Below, in pieces: positions 1-6,635 of a DNA stretch of 21,059 nt. Position numbers and translations under genes: made by a program. The stretch's first letter is position 1, and each line of letters begins with the position of its first letter. The notes below the pieces were generated by a model. That model was not told where the DNA came from, did not search any database, and saw only the letters and a list, made by a program, of their open reading frames with translations. Origin of the DNA: Ferruginibacter sp. (GTDB lineage: Bacteria > Bacteroidota > Bacteroidia > Chitinophagales > Chitinophagaceae); NCBI GenBank assembly GCA_025357775.1, contig JANXOQ010000425.1, positions 1-21,059 of the forward strand. Reading direction: 5' to 3'.

Positions 1-1041
1 CAACATAGACTCTGGCAATTTAGCCAAATAGCTTGGGCTAAATGCTTGTGCACCCAATGCACCAGAAATATTAAATGATGGAAGAAATTCCGCTTTTGCA
101 ACCGACAAATCTAGTTTTGCAGCTTGTACATCAAAAGCCGCTTGCTTTACATCTGGCCTATTTACCAATAATTGCGATGGAATACCTTTTGCCATAGTTG
201 GTAATGCAAACGAAAGAATGCCTGTTGTATCTCTTACGATTGGCTGTGGATAGCGCCCTACCATTAGGTTTAATAAATTTTCTTTTTCTTGTATGCGTTG
301 CAATACATCGTACTCTAAACTTTGTGAGCTATATACTTCTCCCTCAAACTTTTTTACGGCAAGCTCTGTTGCAGCAGCAGCCTGCTTTTGCACTTTCACA
401 ACTTCCAACGCTTTCTTTTGCAATACAATTGTTTTTCTAATTACATCCAATTGATTATCCAAAGCCAATAACTCAAAATAACTATTAGCAATTTCTGCAA
501 CTAGGTTTGTTATTAAAAAATTTCTACCTTCTATGGACGACATGTAGCGAATTGCAGCAGCTTTTTTTGCATTGCGTAATTTTTTCCAAATATCAACTTC
601 CCAAGTTGCTTTTAATCCTCCTCTAAAATCTGGAAGCCATTCAGGTACAAGTTTGCCATTATCAATTTCCGTGCTTGCATCTCCTGCACCTTGGCTAGTG
701 AAGCGTCCTACTTTATCTACACCAAGGCCTATGCCAGCTTCCACCATTGGCAATATTTTACCATGCTTACTTTTAATTTCGTTTTTTGCAATTTGTATTT
801 CTTGAAACGCAATAGCTAGCTCCTGATTGTTGTGTAATGCTGTATCAATTAGGTTACGCAAATTAGTATCTGCAAAAAAACTTTTGTAACTAATGGCAGC
901 ACTGTTTGTAGAATCGTTGCTACTATTTGGGAACATATTTGGAGCTTGCTTTGCAACAGGTGCAGGCGCAAGTGATGGTATTTTGCAACTTGCAAATGCA
1001 ATAATGCAAGCAGCTATTAAGTAATTATTTATCTTTATCAT
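1..1041 (-). CDS. RND efflux outer-membrane channel lipoprotein, TolC/OprM (NodT) family, 3' end off window
   Basis: The frame is open from the ATG at 1041-1039 to the left edge, giving 347 residues with no stop, so the C-terminus lies outside the window. The N-terminus has a short hydrophobic signal ending in a lipobox, FASC, with Cys19 as the likely acylation site. The rest is long Ala/Gln/Glu/Lys-rich helix interspersed with beta segments, and the blocks NLRNLIDTALHNNQELAIAF and LLVNRPDVKQAAFDVQAA are typical of this family. Members are usually about 450-490 residues and form a trimeric channel that carries pump substrates across the outer membrane. The start codon overlaps the end of the pump gene by 17 bases, which indicates translational coupling in the efflux operon. 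Family call is confident; substrate is unknown. Confidence 0.9.
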   Translation of the reverse strand, partial: MIKINNYLIAACIIAFASCKIPSLAPAPVAKQAPNMFPNSSNDSTNSAAISYKSFFADTNLRNLIDTALHNNQELAIAFQEIQIAKNEIKSKHGKILPMVEAGIGLGVDKVGRFTSQGAGDASTEIDNGKLVPEWLPDFRGGLKATWEVDIWKKLRNAKKAAAIRYMSSIEGRNFLITNLVAEIANSYFELLALDNQLDVIRKTIVLQKKALEVVKVQKQAAAATELAVKKFEGEVYSSQSLEYDVLQRIQEKENLLNLMVGRYPQPIVRDTTGILSFALPTMAKGIPSQLLVNRPDVKQAAFDVQAAKLDLSVAKAEFLPSFNISGALGAQAFSPSYLAKLPESML

Positions 1042-4000
1042 TGCTGTTATTATTTTCTATAGGGTGATTGTCGTTTGTTGTTTTATCTTCTTCTTTCTTA
1101 TTTATGTAACTCTGTTCAACAATTTCATCGGTTACTGTTTCTTCTTCTTCATTTTGAACCAAAATATTTTTTTCGCTAATTTTTGCAAAGAAGTAATACA
1201 AACCTGGAATAATAAGCACACCGAAAATTGTACCGAACAACATACCACCAACCGCAGCAGTACCAATGGTTCTATTGCCAATAGAGCCTGGGCCAGATGC
1301 AAGAACCAACGGCATAAGCCCAGCTATAAATGCAAAAGAGGTCATTAAAATTGGGCGAAGCCTTGCCGAAGCACCATCAATTGCTGCTTGTAGAACCGTA
1401 GCACCAGCTCTATGTCGTTGTACTGCAAACTCTACAATTAAAACAGCGTTTTTACCAAGTATTCCAATTAGCATTACCATGGCAATTTGTGCATAAATGT
1501 TATTTTCTAAGCCAAGTATTTTTAGCAAAAAGAAAGTACCAAACAAACCAACTGGTAATGATAATAAAATTGGTAACGGCAAAACAAAACTTTCGTACTG
1601 TGCAGATAAAACTAGATAAACAAAAATTAAAGAAATTAGAAAAATATAAGTTGCTTCATTTCCACGCCTTGTTTCATCTAACGATATACCACTCCACTCA
1701 ATACCAAAACCTTTTGGCAATGTTTTTTCTGCTACTTCATTTACTGCAGCAATAGCATCGCCACTGCTATAACCCTCTGCTGGGCTTCCGCTTACCTCAC
1801 TTGAGTTGTACATATTATGCCTTGTAATCTCACTTAAGCCATAGGCTTTTTCAATCTTCATAAAAGCAGAATACGGCACCATTTCTTCTTTATCATTTTT
1901 TACATAAAGCTTCAAAATATCTTCTGGTAAGGCTCTATACTCTGGTCGTGCTTGCACCATAACTTTATATGGTCTATCAAATTTTATAAAACCAGTTTCG
2001 TAGTTACTACCAATTAAAGTGCTAAGGTTATCCATAGCATTTGCAATAGTTATACCTTTTTGTTGCGCTTTATCATTATCAATACTTAATTTGTATTGAG
2101 GAAAACTTGCGCTGTAAAAAGTAAATGTAGAAGTTACTTCTTTTCTTTTACTCATTGCTGCAACAAAATCCTTACTTACAGTTTCCATTTTTTTAAAATC
2201 ACCACTGCCTCCTTTATCCAACAAACGTAAATCGAAACCGCCTGCTGCTCCATAACCTGGTAATGCAGGTGGAGGTAAAAATTCTAGTTTTGCACCTTTT
2301 ATTGCTTGCGACTTTTCTTCCAATTCTTCCATTACCTGTGCCAGCGTATGTTTGCGTTCACCCCAATCTTTGAGGTTTACCAAGCAACTACCTGTATTAG
2401 AACCTGTACCTTCACTAAGTACCTCATAGCCCGCCATTGATGATACCGATTTTACATCGGGCATTTCTTCTGCAATTTTTTGAAGTTGTAAGGCTATTTC
2501 GTTTGTACGTTCGAGCGTACTACCAGGCGGCGAAAGTATTATTGCGTAAAATACACCTTGATCTTCATTTGGTATAAATCCTGATGGTATTGTGCTACTC
2601 ACTGCCCAAGTACCTACACAAAATAAAGCTAGCACTGCAAAAGTCAGCACTCTTCTATTTGCAATTATACTCACCAAATTTTTGTAGCGTACATTTAATT
2701 TATTGAACCAATTATTAAAGCCTTGTAAAAAGCTATTGAGTATATTTTTTTTCTTTTTTATGCCATGGTTATTTTTTAAAATTATAGCACACATTGCAGG
2801 TGTAAAAGTAAGTGCGACAATACCAGATAAAACAATAGCCGTAGCCATGGTAACAGAAAATTGGCGATAGAAAACACCAACTGGTCCACTCATAAATGAT
2901 ACTGGAATAAACACCGCAGCCATTACCAATGTGATAGCAATGATTGCACCACCAATATCTTTCATTGCAGCCATGGTAGCTTGTAATGGCGGTAAGTGTT
3001 CTTCTTCCATTTTAGCATGTACGGCTTCCACTACTACAATGGCATCATCTACCACAATACCAATTGCCAGCACCATAGCAAAAAGCGTAATCATATTTAT
3101 AGTAATGCCAAACAATTGTAAAAAAAAGAAAGTGCCAATTAAGGATATAGGCACCGCAATTGTAGGGATTATGGTACTTCTAAAATCGCCCAAGAAAATA
3201 AATACCACAAGCGATACCAATATAAATGCTTCAATAAGTGTATGTATTACTTTTTCAATGGAAGCATCTAGAAACTTTGATACATCATAACTCAATTCAT
3301 AATCTAACCCTTTAGGAAATGTATTTTTTTTAATTTCCTCCAATTTCTTTTTTACATTATTAATTACTTCTTGCGCATTACTACCATAGCTTTGTTTAAT
3401 AACAATTGCTGCGGATGCTTTTCCGTTTAAAGTTGCGTACAAATTGTAATAAGTATTTCCAAATTCAATATCAGCAACATCTTTTAGCTTTAGCAATTCT
3501 CCATTTGGGTTTGCTCTTAATACAATGTTTTCGTATTCTTCTTTTGTGGTGTATCTACCTGAATATTTTAATACGTATTCAAAAGCTTGCGATAATTTTC
3601 CTGAGCTTTCTCCCAATCGCCCTGGGCTTGCCTCTAAACTTTGTTCGTTTAAAGATTTCATTACCTCTTCTGCTGTAGTTTTGTAAGCCAACATTCTATC
3701 TGGCTTAAGCCATACTCTCATTGAATATTCTCTATCTCCCAACACATCAGCAAAGCCTACACCATTTACTCGTTTTAGTTCAGATAAAATATTTAAATCT
3801 GCAAAGTTGTACAAGAATCCTTGATCAAAAGTAGTATCCTTACTAAAAAGGTTTACATACAATAACATGTTTGATTCTTCTCGAGTAATTTTCACACCTT
3901 CACGAACAACCAATGGTGGCAACTTATTAATTACTGATGCAACCCTGTTTTGTACATTAACAGCAGCAATGTTTGGGTCTGTACCTAATTCAAAAACTAC

Positions 4001-4273
4001 TTGTATTGTTGCTTCTCCATCATTTCCTGCATCGGAGTCCATGTACTTCATACCTGGCACACCGTTTATAGCTCTTTCTAAAGGAATAAGTACCGCTTTA
4101 GTCATTAACTCACCATTGGCACCTGGGTACTCTGCGTTTACATTTACTTTTGGCGGCGATATAGCTGGAAACTGTGCAACGGGAAGTTTTATTAAAGCCA
4201 ATAGCCCTAAAAAAACTATAACTATGGATATAACGATAGATAAAACTGGTCGTTGTATAAATCTATTAAACAT
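1025..4273 (-). CDS. RND multidrug efflux pump, HAE1 family (AcrB/MexB-like)
   Basis: This 1082-residue inner-membrane protein has AcrB length and layout: an N-terminal transmembrane helix after MFNRFIQRPV, two large periplasmic loops and two sets of membrane helices. The proton-relay residues are present: the TM4 pair Asp409-Asp410 in IGIVVDDAIVVVE, and Lys941 in GILGKNAVLIVEF. The Asp-Asp motif and general sequence favour the drug-exporting HAE1 group over metal-exporting CusA-type pumps. It starts 27 bases after the adaptor gene and overlaps the channel gene by 17 bases, so the three form one transcription unit. The last 45 or so residues, after FFAKISEKNILVQN, are a hydrophilic tail rich in Glu, Asp, Asn and Lys that AcrB lacks in this form. 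The substrate cannot be told from sequence. Confidence 0.96.
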   Translation of the reverse strand: MFNRFIQRPVLSIVISIVIVFLGLLALIKLPVAQFPAISPPKVNVNAEYPGANGELMTKAVLIPLERAINGVPGMKYMDSDAGNDGEATIQVVFELGTDPNIAAVNVQNRVASVINKLPPLVVREGVKITREESNMLLYVNLFSKDTTFDQGFLYNFADLNILSELKRVNGVGFADVLGDREYSMRVWLKPDRMLAYKTTAEEVMKSLNEQSLEASPGRLGESSGKLSQAFEYVLKYSGRYTTKEEYENIVLRANPNGELLKLKDVADIEFGNTYYNLYATLNGKASAAIVIKQSYGSNAQEVINNVKKKLEEIKKNTFPKGLDYELSYDVSKFLDASIEKVIHTLIEAFILVSLVVFIFLGDFRSTIIPTIAVPISLIGTFFFLQLFGITINMITLFAMVLAIGIVVDDAIVVVEAVHAKMEEEHLPPLQATMAAMKDIGGAIIAITLVMAAVFIPVSFMSGPVGVFYRQFSVTMATAIVLSGIVALTFTPAMCAIILKNNHGIKKKKNILNSFLQGFNNWFNKLNVRYKNLVSIIANRRVLTFAVLALFCVGTWAVSSTIPSGFIPNEDQGVFYAIILSPPGSTLERTNEIALQLQKIAEEMPDVKSVSSMAGYEVLSEGTGSNTGSCLVNLKDWGERKHTLAQVMEELEEKSQAIKGAKLEFLPPPALPGYGAAGGFDLRLLDKGGSGDFKKMETVSKDFVAAMSKRKEVTSTFTFYSASFPQYKLSIDNDKAQQKGITIANAMDNLSTLIGSNYETGFIKFDRPYKVMVQARPEYRALPEDILKLYVKNDKEEMVPYSAFMKIEKAYGLSEITRHNMYNSSEVSGSPAEGYSSGDAIAAVNEVAEKTLPKGFGIEWSGISLDETRRGNEATYIFLISLIFVYLVLSAQYESFVLPLPILLSLPVGLFGTFFLLKILGLENNIYAQIAMVMLIGILGKNAVLIVEFAVQRHRAGATVLQAAIDGASARLRPILMTSFAFIAGLMPLVLASGPGSIGNRTIGTAAVGGMLFGTIFGVLIIPGLYYFFAKISEKNILVQNEEEETVTDEIVEQSYINKKEEDKTTNDNHPIENNNSNDKDK

Positions 4274-4300
4274 TATTAAAAATTTTGGGTGAAAAAAGGC

Positions 4301-5473
4301 TTACTTAATAAGCTGTAGGTTGCTTATTACAGTTTTTGCATCTTCTTCTTTGTAACTTATTTTATCTCCGTCTTTTACTTTTTGCAATCCCTCAATCAGT
4401 ATTTTATCATCAGGGGCTAATCCACTTTCAATTACAAATAATTCTGGCAACCTGCTTTTGATTTTTATTTCCTTACTTTTTATTACATTATTTTTATCAA
4501 CTACATATACATACACTTTATCTTGCAGTTCATAAGTTGCTTTTTGAGGAATTATCATAGCATTATTTAGTGAGACACGCATTTGAATTTTACCTGTTTC
4601 GCCATGTTTTAATAACAAATCTGGATTAGGAAATTTTGCTCTAAAGGCAATGTTACCTGTTTCGTTATCAAACTCTCCTTCTATATTTTGTACAATACCA
4701 AATTGATTATACATTTCACCATTTGCCAATAATAATTGTAGGTTGTTTGCCTTATCTGAATTATTGTGGTGCAATTTAAAATTCAAATATTCAGATTCTG
4801 GCATATTAAAATAGGCATAAATACTTCTATTGTCAGATAAAGTAGTTAGCATTTCACCTTCATCAATAAGGCTGCCTAGTTTGTGTGGTATTCTATCTAC
4901 AACTCCATCAAAAGGAGCTTTAATACCTGTTAAAGAAAGATGAGTTTCTGCCAATAATAACTCAGCTTTTGCTTGCGATAGCTCTGCATTTTGTGCTTCG
5001 TATTCTGATTTTGCTCCCTCTAATTTTGCTTGCGCCAATACTTTCTCAGATTTAGAAACGATATCTTTATCTGCCAATGTTTTTGCATTCAGCAATTCTG
5101 TTTCAGATGCTTTAATTTCTGCCTTTGCTTTTAAAACACCTGCTTGCGCCTTTGCTATACCAGCTTTTGCTTTTAGTACATCTGCTTCATATAGCCTTGG
5201 CATAATGGTAAACAGCATTTGCCCTGCTTTTACATACTGCCCTTCATCTATATAAATTTTTTGTAAATATCCTTTTTCTTGTGCCCTTACCTCTATATTT
5301 TGCACAGATTGTATTTGGGCAATGTACTCTTTGTCATAAGCAGTATCAATTACCAATGGTTTGATGCCCGAGTAAGAAGCTATCTCTTCTTTGGAGGCAG
5401 TTTTATTTCCGCAACCGATATTTATAAGGGTAGTAATTGCCATTATATAAATGGCATAATTCAACTTGGACAT
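4301..5473 (-). CDS. RND efflux periplasmic adaptor lipoprotein (AcrA/MexA-like membrane fusion protein)
   Basis: This is a 390-residue membrane fusion protein. It begins with a signal peptide and lipobox ending INIGC (Cys21), so it is probably lipid-anchored. The two lipoyl half-motifs are visible as GYLQKIYIDEGQYVKAG near residues 68-84 and IKAPFDGVVDRI near 184-195. Between them, at about 95-178, is an Ala/Lys/Glu-rich heptad-like stretch that forms the usual coiled-coil hairpin docking onto the outer-membrane channel. The C-terminal half has the beta-barrel and membrane-proximal segments expected for the family. It is the first clear gene of the efflux operon. No TAnnTTTG box was found in the 90 bases upstream, so transcription may begin further up, before the small exported-protein gene. 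No regulator gene is adjacent. Confidence 0.94.
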   Translation of the reverse strand: MSKLNYAIYIMAITTLINIGCGNKTASKEEIASYSGIKPLVIDTAYDKEYIAQIQSVQNIEVRAQEKGYLQKIYIDEGQYVKAGQMLFTIMPRLYEADVLKAKAGIAKAQAGVLKAKAEIKASETELLNAKTLADKDIVSKSEKVLAQAKLEGAKSEYEAQNAELSQAKAELLLAETHLSLTGIKAPFDGVVDRIPHKLGSLIDEGEMLTTLSDNRSIYAYFNMPESEYLNFKLHHNNSDKANNLQLLLANGEMYNQFGIVQNIEGEFDNETGNIAFRAKFPNPDLLLKHGETGKIQMRVSLNNAMIIPQKATYELQDKVYVYVVDKNNVIKSKEIKIKSRLPELFVIESGLAPDDKILIEGLQKVKDGDKISYKEEDAKTVISNLQLIK

Positions 5474-5563
5474 ATAATTTTTTTAAGGTAGTAAATCAAA
5501 ACAAACAGCAGTGCTGTAAAGTAAGGGTTTAGGCTTTATTTAAGCCAGCAAAAAATTTATAAA

Positions 5564-5914
5564 TCAAATGCGCAGATTGCGAATAGTGAGGTATCGTTTA
5601 TTAGTATACGAACTATGTGTATACTTTATAGATATTAAAGAATTAGGTAATTGATTTAATTGGAATCTATTTGAGAAACAAGAAATGTAGTTTGAATTGA
5701 TATAAGAAAATGTATTGTTATGCTGTTTTTCCTCATTTTCATCTTCATCCCACTCTTCAATAAATTTATTTAACTCAATATCTTCACATATAGTTTTGGT
5801 AATTTCTATATGGAGAGTTTTATTTAAAATTGATTGCTTGTAGTTAGAATTGGTATGCTGACTAAGAACAGCAAAGAAAAACATTGAGAATAAAATACTT
5901 ACAAGCCAATTCAT
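5564..5914 (-). CDS. Small hypothetical exported protein upstream of the efflux operon
   Basis: I do not recognise this 116-residue reading frame. It starts with a convincing hydrophobic export signal, MNWLVSILFSMFFFAVLSQ, followed by a hydrophilic segment. There is an acidic cluster, IEEWDEDENEEKQ, near residues 51-63 and an Asn/Ser/Tyr-rich C-terminal half ending in a basic stretch. It runs in the same direction as the efflux operon and ends 90 bases before the adaptor start, so it may be co-transcribed with it. The signal peptide and the length of the open frame in AT-rich DNA favour a real gene. The lack of any recognisable domain, and the degraded gene immediately upstream, leave doubt. 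Confidence 0.5.
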   Translation of the reverse strand: MNWLVSILFSMFFFAVLSQHTNSNYKQSILNKTLHIEITKTICEDIELNKFIEEWDEDENEEKQHNNTFSYINSNYISCFSNRFQLNQLPNSLISIKYTHSSYTNKRYLTIRNLRI

Positions 5915-5928
5915 CTTACGAAATTAGA

Positions 5929-6477
5929 TCACAATTTTTGTATCAACAATTTAATTTTAATCTTTAACAATTTGTATACAAAATCGTTGCCATTACAAAT
6001 GTAATCATCTTTATAAATTGCCATACTTATAATTGTTCCAAGTATATCAAATTGAGAAGTCAATTGAGAATTTACTATTTTCTTACTTTCACTTGGCTAA
6101 TAAATGATAATTGGAATACGAAAACTAGTTTAGTTATTTAGTATTATTAAACTACTTTTCAACTTTAGCCAAGTTGAAAAAATTATGTAAACTATTGTAG
6201 TAATAACTCATTGCTTTCATAGCAGTAGTATAATTTTTAGGAATATCTTTTTTATGACTTGTTGGAATGTCACACAGGTAATGTGTAGAAATATTATAAT
6301 TAATTGCTAAAAATGGTTGCTTAGTTTCATTTATTTTTCTATTGAAAAAGGTAAAATATAATTATAGTGCATACCAATAATATGTAATTTTTTGCCTTTG
6401 TCTTCTTTTATATCATTTATAAAATAATATTTTTTATTGCATAATGCAACCATACTTTTTACTGCATACGAACAAAA
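5929..6477 (-). pseudogene. Remnant of an alkaline-phosphatase-superfamily, LTA synthase/sulfatase-like gene
   Basis: Three collinear minus-strand segments in two frames read like the catalytic-domain C-terminal half of an LTA-synthase-like membrane sulfatase. 6477-6331 encodes a stretch containing KGKKLHIIGMHYNY. 6345-6155, in another frame, contains KQPFLAINYNISTHYLCDIP and then NYTTAMKAMSYYYNSLHNFF. In intact family members the matching blocks read roughly PFFA..TLSSHhPY.iP and AIKYtDyaL..FFe.Ak. That frame stops at a TAG (6152-6154), where the family usually has Trp (TGG), and goes on as FNNTK. 6096-5929 contains NSQLTSQFDILGTIISM, matching the family's SQiDilPTil block. The N-terminal membrane part is absent and stops and frameshifts are present, so the gene is dead. 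Family assignment is by eye only. Confidence 0.55.
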
Positions 6478-6581
6478 TCATTTATTTAAAATTGACGCAA
6501 AGTTTAATTTATGACAATTTTAGTTTTTCATTCAAAAATAACTTTGTGCATAATTTTAAAATGCTAACTTCGAATTTCAAA

Positions 6582-6601
6582 ATAGTTAGTTAAACAACTA
6601 T
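6582..6601. promoter_or_regulatory. 20-base inverted repeat ahead of the fadN-like promoter, possible operator
   Basis: ATAGTT and its complement AACTAT form the ends of a 20-base imperfect palindrome. It sits five bases upstream of the TAGCTTTG box, so a bound regulator could occlude the promoter. The arms are short and AT-rich, so chance is possible. Confidence 0.3.
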
Positions 6602-6606
6602 TTTTT

Positions 6607-6614
6607 TAGCTTTG
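6607..6614 (+). promoter_or_regulatory. Candidate -7 box (TAGCTTTG) for the fadN-like gene
   Basis: TAGCTTTG is an exact match to the Bacteroidota -7 consensus TAnnTTTG and ends 21 bases before the ATG at 6636, giving a leader of about 15 bases. No good TTG -33 element lies at 17-23 bases upstream. A second exact box, TAACTTTG, is at 6539-6546. Confidence 0.5.
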
Positions 6615-6635
6615 CAAAAAAACAAATAGAAAGTA

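Larger units (their letters stand above)
5915..6635. other. 720-base gap: decayed gene plus upstream region of the fadN-like gene
   Basis: There is no intact gene here. Most of it (5929-6477) is the minus-strand sulfatase-like remnant described separately. The right-hand 160 bases hold the likely promoter region of the beta-oxidation gene: two exact TAnnTTTG boxes (6539-6546 and 6607-6614) and an inverted repeat at 6582-6601. Confidence 0.6.

Noticed and set aside
2931..4292. Plus-strand open frames inside the efflux pump gene
   Set aside because: They are complementary shadows of the AcrB-like coding sequence, with low-complexity translations.
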